Assembly (NCBI RefSeq): GCF_015265435.1
Contig: NZ_JABJWH010000020.1
Span: 1 to 64,000, forward strand
From: Alloalcanivorax profundimaris
GTDB taxonomy: Bacteria > Pseudomonadota > Gammaproteobacteria > Pseudomonadales > Alcanivoracaceae
Length of the DNA: 64,000 nt
Reading direction: 5' to 3'
Notes under the pieces: model-generated
Seen by the model: the letters and a program-made list of their open reading frames with translations, nothing else
Told to the model about the DNA's origin: nothing
Databases searched by the model: none
Shown: one piece after another, positions 22,018 through 31,938 of the stretch
How positions within the stretch are numbered: the stretch's first letter is position 1
How the letters are laid out: each line of letters opens with the position of its first letter
Program-made: the position numbers and the translations under genes

Positions 22018-22668
22018 ATGACCGAACGACAGCTCTCCCCCCTGGACCGCCTGCTGAGCCGGGTGGACCACGCCATGCGCACCCTGACGCCGGGTTCGGC
22101 GCGGGCCGAGCGCCAGCCCAGCGGGCTCGATGAAGCCCGCGACGAGGGGCCGTTGTCCGCTCCGGAACGCCGTCACATCACCGGTCTGATGCGCATCAAC
22201 CACACCGGCGAGGTGTGCGCCCAGGGCCTCTATCAGGGCCAGGCCAGCACCGCCACCCTGCCCCATGTGCGCCACGCCATGGAGGAAGCCGCCCGGGAAG
22301 AAGAGGACCATCTCGCCTGGTGCGAGGACCGCATCCGCGAGCTGGGCGGCGTGCCCAGCCGTCTCAACCCGATCTTCTACGCCATGAGCTACGCCTTGGG
22401 CGCCGGCGCCGGCCTGGCCGGGGACCGCTGGAGCCTGGGCTTCGTGGCGGAAACGGAGAATCAGGTGGTGCGACACCTGGAGGACCATCTGCAGCGGCTG
22501 CCCGAGCGTGACCGCCGCAGCCGCGCCATCCTCACCCAGATGCGCAGCGACGAGCTCAAGCACGCGGTCACCGCCAGCGACGCCGGCGGCGCCCCCCTGC
22601 CACCGCCGGTGCGCGGCGCGATGACGGCAATGAGCAAGATGATGACCTTCACCACCTACAGAATCTAG
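22018..22668 (+). CDS. coq7: Demethoxyubiquinone hydroxylase
   Basis: A di-iron monooxygenase that adds the last hydroxyl group in ubiquinone synthesis. The 216-residue protein carries the ferritin-like iron ligands: the glutamate in [12 protein letters not shown], the EExxH in EEEDHLAW, the glutamates in [16 protein letters not shown] and the final ExxH in SDELKHAVT. The ATG follows CGGAGG. The TAG stop is the first part of a palindromic repeat element (22667-22825) that separates coq7 from convergent speD. coq7 next to speD is the Pseudomonas order. Confidence 0.95.
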   Translation: MTERQLSPLDRLLSRVDHAMRTLTPGSARAERQPSGLDEARDEGPLSAPERRHITGLMRINHTGEVCAQGLYQGQASTATLPHVRHAMEEAAREEEDHLAWCEDRIRELGGVPSRLNPIFYAMSYALGAGAGLAGDRWSLGFVAETENQVVRHLEDHLQRLPERDRRSRAILTQMRSDELKHAVTASDAGGAPLPPPVRGAMTAMSKMMTFTTYRI

Positions 22669-22825
22669 TGAACGGTTAAGAGTGAACAGTTAACAGCGGC
22701 GCGGGCAAGGCCGTGCCGGCTCGGAACGCATGAGGCCGCGCCCCACCCGGGAACGCGGCCTCAGCGTTTGAGCACCCGCAAGCCAACTCCGCGCGCTGTT
22801 AACTGTTACTTATTCACTGTTAACT
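22667..22825. repeat. Heptamer-bordered palindromic element, copy C
   Basis: The left border 22667-22694 is four 7-bp units: AGTGAAC, GGTTAAG, AGTGAAC, AGTTAAC. The right border 22798-22825 is four units in inverted orientation: GTTAACT, GTTACTT, ATTCACT, GTTAACT. The borders are AT-rich and can pair imperfectly. The 103-bp GC-rich centre holds the hairpin GAGGCCGCG/CGCGGCCTC. The element fills the gap between convergent coq7 and speD and supplies the coq7 stop codon. An element with the same plan is at 55001-55117. Confidence 0.8.
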
Positions 22826-22832
22826 GCTTTCT

Positions 22833-23636
22833 TCACAGGTTGCGGCTGTAGAAGATTTCCAGCATTTCCGTCTGCAGACGGTCGCGGATGTCCTTGAGCT
22901 CGTGGTCGTCGAACTCGTCACTGCCGGCGCCGAACAGATAATTGTTCAGATCGAAGTCCTTGAGCAACATCTTGGTGTGGAAGATGTTCTCCTGGTACAC
23001 GTTCACGTCGATCATCTGATAGGCGTTCTGGGTATCCTCGGTGAGGAAGTTCTGGATCGAGTTGATGTCGTGATCGATGTAGTGCTTGGTGCCGTCCAGA
23101 TCCCGGGTCATGCCGCGCACCCGGTAATCGATGGTAACGATGTCCGAGTCGAAGCTGTGAATCAGGTAATTGAGCGCGCGCAACGGTGAAATCACCCCGC
23201 AGGTGGACACGTCCACATCCACCCGGAAGGTGGAGATGCCGTTGTCCGGATGCGATTCCGGATAGGTATGCACGGTCACGTGGCTCTTGTTGAGGTGCGC
23301 CACCACGGAATCCGGCAGCGGCCCCGGCGCTTCCTCGTCCCAGTCCTCGCCGGAGGGCGGGGTCTCGTGCTCGGCGATCAGCATGGTCACGCTGGCGCCC
23401 TGGGGATCATAGTCCTGGCGCGCGATATTAAGAATATTGGCACCAATAATCCGGGTCACATTGGTGAGGATCTCGGTGAGCCGCTCGGCGTTGTAGAGTT
23501 CATCGATGTACTCAATGTACTCCTTGCGGTGTTGCTCGGTCTTCGCGTAAGCGATGTCGAAAATGTTGAAACTCAGGGATTTGGTCAGGTTGTTGAAACC
23601 ATGGACCGAAATCTTGGGATTGGGATCTTTCACCAC
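22833..23636 (-). CDS. speD: S-adenosylmethionine decarboxylase proenzyme
   Basis: A pyruvoyl enzyme that makes the aminopropyl donor for spermidine. The 267-residue protein belongs to the E. coli SpeD type. Self-cleavage is expected between Lys117 and Ser118 in [13 protein letters not shown], turning Ser118 into the pyruvoyl group. Cys146 in [11 protein letters not shown] is the probable catalytic acid. The start is the first of two consecutive GTG codons behind GGAAACGCC. Codon use is less GC-biased than in neighbours. It follows the OsmC gene by 33 bp on the same strand, so the two are probably one transcript. Confidence 0.95.
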   Translation of the reverse strand: MVKDPNPKISVHGFNNLTKSLSFNIFDIAYAKTEQHRKEYIEYIDELYNAERLTEILTNVTRIIGANILNIARQDYDPQGASVTMLIAEHETPPSGEDWDEEAPGPLPDSVVAHLNKSHVTVHTYPESHPDNGISTFRVDVDVSTCGVISPLRALNYLIHSFDSDIVTIDYRVRGMTRDLDGTKHYIDHDINSIQNFLTEDTQNAYQMIDVNVYQENIFHTKMLLKDFDLNNYLFGAGSDEFDDHELKDIRDRLQTEMLEIFYSRNL

Positions 23637-23669
23637 GGCGTTTCCCCGCTGACCAGTGCTACCGCGTTT

Positions 23670-24089
23670 TCAGGACTCAATGCTATAGCTGTGGGTGACC
23701 TCGACGCCACCACGGCTGAGCATGATGGCGGCGGAGCAGTATTTTTCGGCCGACAGCTCCACCGCCCGTTTGACGTGATTTTCCTTGAGGCCGTGACCGG
23801 CGATCACGAAATGCAGGTGGATCTTGGTAAAAACGGCGGGAATCTCGTCCTCGGCGCGTTCGGCGCTCAGTTCGCAGCGGCAGGCGGTCACGTCCTGGCG
23901 GGCCTTGCCGAGGATGTGCACCACGTCGAAGCTGGAGCAGCCGCCCAGGCCCATCAGGACGGTTTCCATGGGCCGCGCGCCCCGGTTCCGGCCACCATGG
24001 TCCGGCGGCCCGTCCATGAGGATTTTATGTCCGGTGCCGGATTCCGCCTCGAAGCAGACGTCACCCTGCCATTCAACCACCGCTTTCAT
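23670..24089 (-). CDS. OsmC/Ohr-family peroxide-detoxifying protein, YhfA-like
   Basis: A 139-residue protein of the OsmC superfamily, whose members reduce organic hydroperoxides through a pair of cysteines in a dimer. The two cysteines are in [11 protein letters not shown] and [11 protein letters not shown]. The layout fits the YhfA branch, whose substrate is less clear. The ATG at 24089 follows CAGGAG. It is divergent from crp, as yhfA is next to crp in E. coli, and upstream of speD, as in Pseudomonas. The 232-bp gap to crp (24090-24321) is AT-richer with two poly-A/T tracts and should hold both promoters. I saw no clear CRP site there. Confidence 0.85.
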   Translation of the reverse strand: MKAVVEWQGDVCFEAESGTGHKILMDGPPDHGGRNRGARPMETVLMGLGGCSSFDVVHILGKARQDVTACRCELSAERAEDEIPAVFTKIHLHFVIAGHGLKENHVKRAVELSAEKYCSAAIMLSRGGVEVTHSYSIES

Positions 24090-24321
24090 TCGCGTTCTCC
24101 TGATCGGGCCATCCCGGAATGGTCGCGCAGACTACCATACCCCGGGGCGGCGCCATAGCCCGCGCGTGGCGCGGCATGGCGGGAAACGGCAGACTGTGCG
24201 ACGTGTCCCTTGGCAGCCACGTGAAAAAAAGGCAAACTCCCTTAGCTTAAGTTGCTACTACTTTTTTCCGGCCCCAGCAACGTGCCTGCTACAGCAACGC
24301 CTTATTAAGCAAAGAGTGCCC

Positions 24322-24951
24322 ATGAGCGACGGAAATAAGATAATCCCAAACCTGGATCGGTTTCTCGCCAATTGTCACCGGCGAAAATACCCGGCGAAAA
24401 GTACCATCATCTACGCGGGTGATGAGTCGGACGCCCTTTATTACATCCTCAAGGGTTCGGTGACCGTCATGATCGAGGACGACGATGGTCGCGAGATGAT
24501 CATGGCTTACCTGAACGCCGGGGACTTCTTCGGGGAAATGGGCCTGTTCGAGGCGGAGCCGTCCCGTTCCGCCTGGGTCAAGGCGAAAACCGAGTGCGAG
24601 GTGGCCGAGGTCAGCTACGCCAAGTTCCGCCAGCTGACCCGCGAGGACGCCGACATCCTGTTCGCCGTCTCCGCCCAGATCGCCGGCCGTCTGCGCGCCA
24701 CCACCCGCAAGGTCGGCGATCTGGCGTTCCTGGACGTCACCGGCCGGGTCGCCGGCACGCTGCTGGATTTGTGCAAGCAGCCCGACGCCATGACCCATCC
24801 GGACGGCATGCAGATCAAGGTCACCCGCCAGGAAATCGGCCGCATCGTCGGCTGCTCCCGGGAAATGGTGGGCCGGGTGCTCAAGAACCTGGAAGAGCAG
24901 GGCCTGGTGTCCGTCAAGGGCAAAACCATGGTGGTGTACGGCACCCGCTGA
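24322..24951 (+). CDS. crp: cAMP receptor protein (Crp/Vfr)
   Basis: A global cAMP-dependent regulator, called Vfr in Pseudomonas. The 209-residue protein has an N-terminal cAMP pocket with [11 protein letters not shown] and [19 protein letters not shown], a dimer helix, and the helix-turn-helix [20 protein letters not shown], whose recognition helix matches the Crp type. The ATG at 24322 gives the family length. It is divergent from the OsmC gene. In P. aeruginosa trpC follows; here a large lipoprotein gene has been placed between them. Confidence 0.95.
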   Translation: MSDGNKIIPNLDRFLANCHRRKYPAKSTIIYAGDESDALYYILKGSVTVMIEDDDGREMIMAYLNAGDFFGEMGLFEAEPSRSAWVKAKTECEVAEVSYAKFRQLTREDADILFAVSAQIAGRLRATTRKVGDLAFLDVTGRVAGTLLDLCKQPDAMTHPDGMQIKVTRQEIGRIVGCSREMVGRVLKNLEEQGLVSVKGKTMVVYGTR

Positions 24952-25004
24952 CCGGTTACGAGCGAGTTACCCGGACACCACAAAGTCCCCACCGACACGT
25001 CGCC

Positions 25005-25022
25005 GGGCGGTCATATCCGCCC
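25005..25022 (+). terminator. Possible hairpin after crp
   Basis: GGGCGG (25005-25010) pairs with CCGCCC (25017-25022) around TCATAT. No T-run follows. It may be a weak or factor-assisted terminator between crp and the lipoprotein gene, or part of that gene's leader. Confidence 0.3.
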
Positions 25023-25083
25023 CCTAAAGTGCCGGTCGCCGTCCTTGGACGCGCGTCCATTCGCACTGCAAAAAGGGGCTCCG

Positions 25084-27756
25084 GTGACTGCTTCCAAACC
25101 TCGCCATACCCGCCGGCACCAGGCGCCGGCGCTACTCTGCCTGATTGTCATGCTGGCCGCCTGCGGTGGCGGCGGCGGTGGCGGCAACGCCGCCGGCCCC
25201 GTCGCCAACCAGCCGGACGGGCCGGAGCTTCCGGATCCGCCCGCTCCTCCGGAAACCGCCTGGTTCGATTCCCACTGGGACAACGGCGAGCCACCCGCGC
25301 CATCCCGGGCCGCGCCCCGGGGCGAGTGGCTGGCCACCGATACCCATGTGCACAGCGACCATTCCTCGGACGGCTCGATCTGGCGCCAGGCCAGTGATGA
25401 CGCCCTGCCCGGCAACATGGCGGTGAGCGACCAGATCGGCCAGGCCCGCCGCCAGGACCTGGACTTTCTGGCGCTCACCGACCACCGCACCTACGATCAG
25501 CACTGGGACCCGCTGTGGACCTCCGACCGGTTGCTGCTGATTCCCGGCGAGGAGGCCAACGGCCGCCCCCACGCCAATATCCTGGGCGCCACCGACACCA
25601 TCCTCGACGGCGCCAGTCCGTCCTCCGGCGCGGAGCACCGTCCCACCCAGCAAAGCCTGTGGGACGCCCATGGCCAGGGCGCGGTGATGCAGACCAACCA
25701 TCCGGACCGGGACTGGACCGGCGACGACGGCGTGCCCAACGACCACGCCAGCACCCAGGGGGTGGACCTGATCGAGGTCTGGAACGTGGCCCAGGATATC
25801 GACGCCCAGCTCACCTACGCGGAAAGCCGCTGGAACCGGGGTTGGGAAACCGGCATCACCGCCAGTTCCGACAATCACTTCCGGGAACTGTGGCCGATCG
25901 GTTTCGGCCCCGGCACGGTGAAGACCCATGTGTTCGCCGCTACCCGCGGCGAGGCCGGCATCCTGGCGGGGCTGCGCGCCGGCCATACGGTTCTCGGTGA
26001 CGGCGGCCCGCTGGCACCCCTGCTGACCCTGGAGGCGGATGCCCAGGGCGACGGCGTGTTCGAGGCGCTGCCCGGCGACGCCGTGGCGGTGCCACCCGGC
26101 GGCGGGTTGGCGCTGCGCCTGCGGGTGCGGGGCGGCTTCGGCCATCGGCTGCGCCTGTACACGGCGCCGGGCCGGCGCGTCGGCGCGGTGGCCGAGTTCA
26201 TCGCCGGCCGCGCCGACCAGACCTTCAACACGGTGATCACCCGCCCCGACCGCCCCGGGCCGTTCTGGGTGTACGCCGAGCTGACCACCCTGGCCGGGGT
26301 GCGCAAGGGGCTGACCTCGCCGCTGTTCATGCGCACCGGCGCGCCGCTTCGGCCACGGGGCGAACGCGCCGTGCCGGAGAGCCTGACCATCGAGGACGAC
26401 GCCGCCCTGGCCCTGGGCGAGCGCGGCCGCTTCACCGGCTTTCCCGACGTGGCCGAGGACCAAGGCGGCGTGCCGCTGACGGTGGCCGAACGGCACGGCC
26501 CCGAAGGCACCGACGTGGTGTTCCGGCGCGGTGACGGCACGGACGTCAGGGTGCTCAATACCGTGGCCGGCGGCGCCCGCTATCCGCGCATCGCCGCCGC
26601 CGGCGGCACCCTCTGGGTGATCTGGCAGGACGAACGCCAGGGCCAGGTTCCCCGCCGCCCGCGTATTCTGACCCGCGCCTCGGTGGATGGCGGCCTCACC
26701 TGGGGACGGGAATACACCCTGACCCTGGGCGGCGACCGCGCCATCCGCCCGGCGGTGGCGGCCCTCGCCGACGGCACCCCGGTGCTGGCCTGGAGCGACA
26801 ACCGCCGGCGCTGCTTCGACCTGTACGTCCAGGTGGGGCTCAACGGCGAGGCGGAGAACCTCACCGCCGACAAGACCTGCGACTCCGGCAACGGCCTGGA
26901 CACCCGCTCCACCCGGGACCCGGCGTCCCTGCATCCGGCGCTCACCGTGCTCGACGACGACACCGTGGTGCTGGCCTTCCAGGACAACCGCTTCGACGTG
27001 AACCCGGGCTGGACCGGCCAGACCGGGTTCCACGACGGCCTGGAAGGCCTCGACCGCACCGATCCCGACAACTGGGAGATTCTCGCCCGCCGCCGTGATC
27101 CGGCCAGCGGCGACTGGTCGCCGGCGGTGCGCGTCTCCAACAACGGCGACCCGGATGACGCCTTCGCCGAGGACGCCCTGGCCGACCGTCACCCGGCGCT
27201 GGGCCACGACGACCAGGGACGGCTGGTAGCCGCCTGGGACGCCAAGGTGCTGAACAGCTCCGGGGTCAACAGCGCCATCTTCGCCAGCGTCTCCGAGGAC
27301 GGCGGCCTGAGCTGGTCGTCACCGCTACTGGTGGGGCGCAACGACGACGCCATGAGCCAGCGCCCGGCCCTGGGCCGGGCCCCGGACGGCACCGTGCTGG
27401 CGGCCTGGATGGACACCCGCGACGCCGATTGGCGGCACCGGATATGGGGCAGCCGCTGGACGGCGGAGAACGGCTGGGCCGACGCGCGACGGCTGTCCGG
27501 CACCGGCAACGGCGTCTGGCCGAGGCTGGCCGGCGCCCATCTGGTGTTCGCTTCGGACCGGGGAGCGGCGCCGCAGCGGGACGCCACCTGGCGAGTGCTT
27601 CACCGCGCCACGGCGCCGGTGGGGGACAGTCCCACCGCCATGGCGCGCACCCACAGCCTGCCCGGCGGCACCGTCGGCCAGTGGCGGGATTATTGGCGGG
27701 AACGGGGAGCGCTGGAGGACCTGGCCGAGCCGGACCACGACCACCGGCACCCCTGA
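25084..27756 (+). CDS. Lipoprotein with CehA/McbA-like PHP metallohydrolase and Asp-box repeats
   Basis: An 890-residue predicted lipoprotein. The signal peptide ends in the lipobox LAAC at Cys27, followed by a seven-glycine run and a Pro-rich linker. Residues about 80-300 form a PHP/CehA-like metallohydrolase: HxH at His88/His90 (DTHVHSDHSSDGS), Asp133-His134 (LALTDHRTYD), GEEANGRPHANI, His206 (QTNHPDRDW) and Asp263/His265 (SSDNHF). A beta-rich middle region follows. Residues about 490-870 contain Asp-box motifs at 533-540 (SVDGGLTW) and 737-744 (SEDGGLSW), as in sialidase-type propellers. The GTG start follows AAAAGGGG; a TTG at 25045 is an alternative. The substrate is unknown. It ends 1 bp before the trpC stop on the other strand. 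Confidence 0.78.
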   Translation: MTASKPRHTRRHQAPALLCLIVMLAACGGGGGGGNAAGPVANQPDGPELPDPPAPPETAWFDSHWDNGEPPAPSRAAPRGEWLATDTHVHSDHSSDGSIWRQASDDALPGNMAVSDQIGQARRQDLDFLALTDHRTYDQHWDPLWTSDRLLLIPGEEANGRPHANILGATDTILDGASPSSGAEHRPTQQSLWDAHGQGAVMQTNHPDRDWTGDDGVPNDHASTQGVDLIEVWNVAQDIDAQLTYAESRWNRGWETGITASSDNHFRELWPIGFGPGTVKTHVFAATRGEAGILAGLRAGHTVLGDGGPLAPLLTLEADAQGDGVFEALPGDAVAVPPGGGLALRLRVRGGFGHRLRLYTAPGRRVGAVAEFIAGRADQTFNTVITRPDRPGPFWVYAELTTLAGVRKGLTSPLFMRTGAPLRPRGERAVPESLTIEDDAALALGERGRFTGFPDVAEDQGGVPLTVAERHGPEGTDVVFRRGDGTDVRVLNTVAGGARYPRIAAAGGTLWVIWQDERQGQVPRRPRILTRASVDGGLTWGREYTLTLGGDRAIRPAVAALADGTPVLAWSDNRRRCFDLYVQVGLNGEAENLTADKTCDSGNGLDTRSTRDPASLHPALTVLDDDTVVLAFQDNRFDVNPGWTGQTGFHDGLEGLDRTDPDNWEILARRRDPASGDWSPAVRVSNNGDPDDAFAEDALADRHPALGHDDQGRLVAAWDAKVLNSSGVNSAIFASVSEDGGLSWSSPLLVGRNDDAMSQRPALGRAPDGTVLAAWMDTRDADWRHRIWGSRWTAENGWADARRLSGTGNGVWPRLAGAHLVFASDRGAAPQRDATWRVLHRATAPVGDSPTAMARTHSLPGGTVGQWRDYWRERGALEDLAEPDHDHRHP

Positions 27757-27757
27757 G

Positions 27758-28549
27758 TCAGAAGAACAGGGCCTTGAGCGCGGCGCCCGGGTCGCCGGCC
27801 TTCATGAAGGCCTCGCCCACCAGGAAGCCGTTGATGCCGTTGTCGCGCATCAGGCGCACGTCCTCGCGGGAATGGATGCCGCTTTCGGTGATCACCAGCC
27901 GGTCGGCGGGCACCTCGTCGGCCAGGCTCAGGCTGGTGTCCAGCCGGGTCTCGAAGGTGCGCAGGTCCCGGTTGTTGATGCCCACCAGCTCGATATTGAG
28001 CTTCATGGCCCGCTCCAGTTCCTCCGCCGAATGCACTTCCACCAGCACATCGCAACCGGCCCGCTGGGCGGCGTGATAAAGCTCATCAAGCTGGGCGTCG
28101 GACAGCGCCGCGACGATCAACAACACGGCGTCGGCGCCCATCGCCCGGCTCTGGAAGATCTGCCACGGATCGATCATGAAATCCTTGCGCAGCACCGGCA
28201 GCGTCACCGCGTTGCGGGCGGCGCGCAGGTAGTCCTCATGGCCCTGGAAGAACTCCTCGTCGGTGAGCACCGACAGCGCGCTGGCGCCGGCTTCCTCATA
28301 GCGCCGGGCGATGTCCACCGGGTCGAAGTCCTCGCGGATCACGCCCTTGCTGGGCGAGGCCTTCTTGATCTCGGCGATCACCGCCGGACGGTGCTCGGCG
28401 ACGCTGCGGTAGAGGGCGGCGGCGAAACCCCGGGCCTTGCCCTGGTTCTCCGCCATGGCCTCGAAGTCGCCGATCGTGTAGTGCTGCTGGCCCGCGTGAA
28501 TTTCCGCGCGCTTGCGTTCGATGATCCGGTCCAGGATGGTCTCGCTCAT
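27758..28549 (-). CDS. trpC: Indole-3-glycerol phosphate synthase
   Basis: Ring closure of carboxyphenylamino-deoxyribulose phosphate to indole-3-glycerol phosphate in tryptophan synthesis. It is a monofunctional 263-residue TIM barrel, not fused to TrpF. Motifs: VIAEIKKASPSKGVI with the catalytic Lys, VLTDEEFFQG, LPVLRKDFMIDPWQI with Glu/Lys catalytic residues, LVGINNRDL and VITESGIHSREDV. It is the last gene of trpEGDC, 8 bp after trpD. A convergent lipoprotein gene ends 1 bp away, so there is no space for a dedicated terminator. Confidence 0.97.
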   Translation of the reverse strand: MSETILDRIIERKRAEIHAGQQHYTIGDFEAMAENQGKARGFAAALYRSVAEHRPAVIAEIKKASPSKGVIREDFDPVDIARRYEEAGASALSVLTDEEFFQGHEDYLRAARNAVTLPVLRKDFMIDPWQIFQSRAMGADAVLLIVAALSDAQLDELYHAAQRAGCDVLVEVHSAEELERAMKLNIELVGINNRDLRTFETRLDTSLSLADEVPADRLVITESGIHSREDVRLMRDNGINGFLVGEAFMKAGDPGAALKALFF

Positions 28550-28557
28550 GGCTGGCT

Positions 28558-29601
28558 CTACACCTCCTCTTTGAGGGCGAATGTGAATTGCGCCAGTTCG
28601 CGCATGCGTTCCGCCGCCTCGCCATTGTGAACCAGATCCTCCGCCATCCGAACCCCTTCTTCCAGGGTGCGGGTGACACCGGCCACATAGATGGCGGCGC
28701 CGGCGTTGAGGGTGATCATGTCGGCGGCCTTGGCGGCGTGTTCGCCCCGGCGCTTGCCGAAGGCGTCGCGGATCAGCGCCAGGGAGGCCTCCGGGTCGGT
28801 GACGTCCAGGCCCACCAGGGAGGCGGAATCGATGCCCACCTGCTCCGGCGTCAGTGTGTATTCACTGACCTCGCCATCCTTGAACTCGGCCACATGGGTC
28901 TTGCCGGCCAGGCTGATCTCGTCGAGGCCGTCCAGGCCGTGCACCACCATCACGTGCTCGGCGCCCAGGCGGCCCATCACCTCGGCCATGGGCCGGCACA
29001 GTTTGTCGGAGAACACCCCCACCACCAGGCGGCGCACGCCGGCCGGGTTGGTCATCGGCCCGAGGATGTTGAACAGGGTGCGCATGCCCAGCTCCTTGCG
29101 CGGACCGATGGCGTACTTCATGGCGCCGTGGTGGGCCGGGGCGAACATGAAGCCCACGCCCACGCCGTCCACGCACTGGGCGATTTCCGCCGGGGTCAGA
29201 TCCAGGCGGATGCCGGCGGCCTCCAGCAGGTCCGAGGAGCCGCTTTTCGAGCTCACCGAGCGGTTGCCGTGCTTGGCCACCCGGCAGCCGGCGGCGGCGG
29301 CCACGAAGGCGCTGGCGGTGGACACGTTGAACAGGTTGGCGCCGTCGCCGCCGGTGCCGACGATGTCCACCAGGTGGCGGCGGTTCTCCACCACCACCGG
29401 GGTGACCAGTTCACGCATCACCATGGCGGCGCCGGTGATCTCGTCCAAGGACTCGCTTTTCATGCGCAGGCCGACCAGGAAGCCGCCGATCTGGGCGTCG
29501 CTGGCGCCGCCGGTCATGATCTCGCGCATCACGTCCCGCATCTGCTCCGTGGACAGGTCGATGTGGTCCACCACGGTGGCCAGGGCTTCCTTGATGTTCA
29601 T
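28558..29601 (-). CDS. trpD: Anthranilate phosphoribosyltransferase
   Basis: Transfers phosphoribose from PRPP to anthranilate. The protein has 347 residues. Key motifs are the PRPP-binding [39 protein letters not shown], and the [20 protein letters not shown] and [11 protein letters not shown] segments. The start overlaps the trpG stop as ATGA, showing translational coupling. TrpG is not fused to it, as in Pseudomonas. Confidence 0.97.
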   Translation of the reverse strand: MNIKEALATVVDHIDLSTEQMRDVMREIMTGGASDAQIGGFLVGLRMKSESLDEITGAAMVMRELVTPVVVENRRHLVDIVGTGGDGANLFNVSTASAFVAAAAGCRVAKHGNRSVSSKSGSSDLLEAAGIRLDLTPAEIAQCVDGVGVGFMFAPAHHGAMKYAIGPRKELGMRTLFNILGPMTNPAGVRRLVVGVFSDKLCRPMAEVMGRLGAEHVMVVHGLDGLDEISLAGKTHVAEFKDGEVSEYTLTPEQVGIDSASLVGLDVTDPEASLALIRDAFGKRRGEHAAKAADMITLNAGAAIYVAGVTRTLEEGVRMAEDLVHNGEAAERMRELAQFTFALKEEV

Positions 29602-30188
29602 GCGCTTTCCCCCTTCAGGAAGTTGTTCAGCAGGTCATGGCCGTGCTCGGTCAGAATCGACTCCGGATGGTACTGGACGCCTTCCAGGGGCAGGTCCTTG
29701 TGGCGCATGCCCATGATTTCGTCCATGTCGCCGTTGTCATCCTCGGTCCAGGCGGTGATCTCGAAACAGCCCGGCAGGGTCGCCTTGTCCACCACCAGGG
29801 AATGGTAGCGGGTGGCCACGTAGGGACTGGGCAGGCCGCGGAACACCCCCTGGCCGGTATGATGCACCGGCGAGGTCTTGCCGTGCATCACCGTGCGCGC
29901 GCGCACCACCTTGCCGCCGAACGCCTGGCCCAGGGCCTGGTGGCCCAGGCACACGCCGAGAATCGGCAGCTTGCCGGCGAAATGGCGGATCGCCTCCACC
30001 GAGATGCCCGCCTCGTTGGGCGTGCACGGGCCGGGGGAGATCATCAGCCGGTCGGCGTCCAGGGCTTCCATGCCGGCCAGGTCGATGCGGTCATTGCGGT
30101 GCACCAGCACCTCCGCGCCCAGCTCCTGCAGGTACTGCACCAGGTTGTAGGTAAAGCTGTCGTAGTTGTCGATCATCAGCACGCGCAT
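29598..30188 (-). CDS. trpG: Anthranilate synthase glutamine amidotransferase subunit
   Basis: Releases ammonia from glutamine for TrpE. The 196-residue class I amidotransferase has [16 protein letters not shown] at the N-terminus, the oxyanion-loop [11 protein letters not shown], the nucleophile Cys in [15 protein letters not shown], and the His-Glu pair in [14 protein letters not shown]. The start [10 protein letters not shown] was chosen because its ATG overlaps the TAA of trpE by one base. Both flanking junctions overlap, which suits fixed subunit ratios. Confidence 0.97.
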   Translation of the reverse strand: MRVLMIDNYDSFTYNLVQYLQELGAEVLVHRNDRIDLAGMEALDADRLMISPGPCTPNEAGISVEAIRHFAGKLPILGVCLGHQALGQAFGGKVVRARTVMHGKTSPVHHTGQGVFRGLPSPYVATRYHSLVVDKATLPGCFEITAWTEDDNGDMDEIMGMRHKDLPLEGVQYHPESILTEHGHDLLNNFLKGESA

Positions 30189-31678
30189 TACTTGCCCTCC
30201 GGGGTCTGCAGGTCGAGGCCGCCCAGGGCCATGTTCACGGCGCGGAACACGGCGCGCGCCTTGTTCATGGTCTCCTTCCACTCCAGATCGGGCACCGAAT
30301 CGGCGACGATGCCGCCGCCGGCCTGCACGTACAGCCGGCCGTCCTTGACCACCGCGGTGCGGATGGCGATGGCCATGTCCATGTCGTCGTTGAAGCCGAT
30401 GTAGCCCACCGCGCCGCCGTAGACACCGCGCTTGGTGGGCTCCAGCTCGTCGATGATCTCCATGGCGCGAATCTTCGGCGCGCCGCTCAGAGTGCCCGCC
30501 GGGAAGGTGGCGGCCAGCACCTCCAGGGGACCCAGGTCCTTGCGCAGGGTGCCTTCCACGTTGGAAACGATGTGCATCACGTGGGAGTAGCGCTCGATCT
30601 CCATGTTGCCGGTAACGCGCACCTGGCCGGGCTCGGCCACCCGCCCCACGTCGTTGCGGCCCAGATCGATCAGCATCAGGTGCTCGGCGCGCTCCTTGGG
30701 ATCGGCCAGCAGTTCCTCCTCCAGCGCCTTGTCGCGCTCCGGGGTGGCGCCGCGCTTGCGGGTGCCGGCGATGGGCCGCACCGTGACGGTGTCGTCCTCC
30801 ACCCGGGTCAGGATCTCCGGCGAGGAACCGGCGATGTGGAAGTCATCCAGGTCCAGATAGAACATGTAGGGCGACGGGTTCAGATAGCGCAGCGCCCGGT
30901 ACAGGTCCATGGCCGGAGCCGGGAAGTCACAGCTCATGCGCTGGGCCGGCACCACCTGCATGACGTCGCCGGCGAGGATGTACTCGCGGATTTTCTCCAC
31001 CGCCGCGGCGTGCCGGTCGCGGGGAAACTCGGAGACGAAATCGTTCTCGTCCACCGGCGCGCCGTACACGCGGTGCTCCGGCTCCGGCAGGGGGGCGCGC
31101 AGCTTGCGCTGCAGCTCGTCCAGACGCGCCTCGGCGCCGGCCCGGGCGCCCTCCTCCGCCGGGTCCACGTGCACCACCAGGAAAAGGCTGCCGCGCAGAT
31201 TGTCGAACACCACCACTTCCTCGGAGCGCATCAGCAGGATGTCCGGCACGCCGAGCACGTCCTCGCCGGGCGCCGGCCCCAGACGCGGCTCGAAGTAGCG
31301 CACGCTGTCGTAGCCGAAATAGCCCACCAGGCCGCCGTTGAAGCGCGGCAGGCCGGGCACGTCCGGGGTCCGGTAGCGCTGGCGGTACTCCTCGATCCAG
31401 GCGATCGGGTCGTCACGGTCGAATTCCTCGCGGCCGGCCTCGCCGTCCACCACGATATGGGAGCCGGTGATGCGCACCACTTCCCGGGCCGGCAGCCCGA
31501 TGATGGAATAACGCCCCCAGCGCTCACCGCCCTGCACGGATTCGAACAGGTAGCTGTAGGGGCCGGCGGCCAGTTTGCGGTAGGCGGACAGCGGCGTGTC
31601 CAGATCCGCCAGTACTTCGCGTACCACGGGTACGCGGGTATAGCCCTGGCGGGCGGCATCGTCCAGATTTGGTGACAT
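30188..31678 (-). CDS. trpE: Anthranilate synthase component I
   Basis: Makes anthranilate from chorismate with ammonia from TrpG. The protein has 496 residues. The N-terminal part has the tryptophan feedback site region ([20 protein letters not shown]); the SYLFES segment is typical of inhibited enzymes. The C-terminal chorismate-binding domain includes [43 protein letters not shown] and [17 protein letters not shown]. It is the first gene of the operon. A -10-like TACAAT lies 31-36 bp upstream of the start codon, leaving room for only a very short leader, so no trp attenuator is expected. Confidence 0.97.
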   Translation of the reverse strand: MSPNLDDAARQGYTRVPVVREVLADLDTPLSAYRKLAAGPYSYLFESVQGGERWGRYSIIGLPAREVVRITGSHIVVDGEAGREEFDRDDPIAWIEEYRQRYRTPDVPGLPRFNGGLVGYFGYDSVRYFEPRLGPAPGEDVLGVPDILLMRSEEVVVFDNLRGSLFLVVHVDPAEEGARAGAEARLDELQRKLRAPLPEPEHRVYGAPVDENDFVSEFPRDRHAAAVEKIREYILAGDVMQVVPAQRMSCDFPAPAMDLYRALRYLNPSPYMFYLDLDDFHIAGSSPEILTRVEDDTVTVRPIAGTRKRGATPERDKALEEELLADPKERAEHLMLIDLGRNDVGRVAEPGQVRVTGNMEIERYSHVMHIVSNVEGTLRKDLGPLEVLAATFPAGTLSGAPKIRAMEIIDELEPTKRGVYGGAVGYIGFNDDMDMAIAIRTAVVKDGRLYVQAGGGIVADSVPDLEWKETMNKARAVFRAVNMALGGLDLQTPEGK

Positions 31679-31708
31679 GGTGGTCCCCGGTTCTTATTCA
31701 GGTGTCGG

Positions 31709-31714
31709 ATTGTA
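31709..31714 (-). promoter_or_regulatory. Likely -10 element of the trpEGDC promoter
   Basis: TACAAT on the minus strand, five of six matches to the sigma-70 -10 consensus. A start near 31702 would give a leader of about 24 nt. No convincing -35 is present 17 bp upstream, which suggests a weak or activated promoter. The rest of the divergent gap (31715-31938) contains a GCCGC/GCGGC hairpin but nothing else I can name. Confidence 0.45.
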
Positions 31715-31938
31715 GCGAAAACAAAGGGTCGCCGTTATCGGCGGACACGCCGCGAGCGGCGCGCGAGGGCAAGCGTCACCATCGCCAGCGGGCGGGAGAG
31801 AAGGCAGGCAGCGGATTGTTTGATCTGGGGTGGATCACCGCGAACATCCTGAGCAAAAGCGACAGTGTCCGGATTCTAGCCCGCGAAACGGTCAAATGCC
31901 AATGGCGTGGCGCCGTCACGATGCCCATACTGGGCGCC

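Noticed and set aside
24090-24321. CRP autoregulatory site in the crp-osmC gap
   Set aside because: Sequences such as TGTGCGACGTGTCCC only match one half of TGTGA-N6-TCACA; no convincing full site was found.
25163-25192. Glycine-codon run after the lipobox as a phase-variable tract
   Set aside because: The glycine codons are mixed (GGT, GGC), so there is no long mononucleotide run or exact short tandem repeat to slip.
31679-31938. A trp leader peptide and attenuator before trpE
   Set aside because: No Trp-rich short ORF or terminator-antiterminator pair is visible, and the likely -10 leaves too short a leader.
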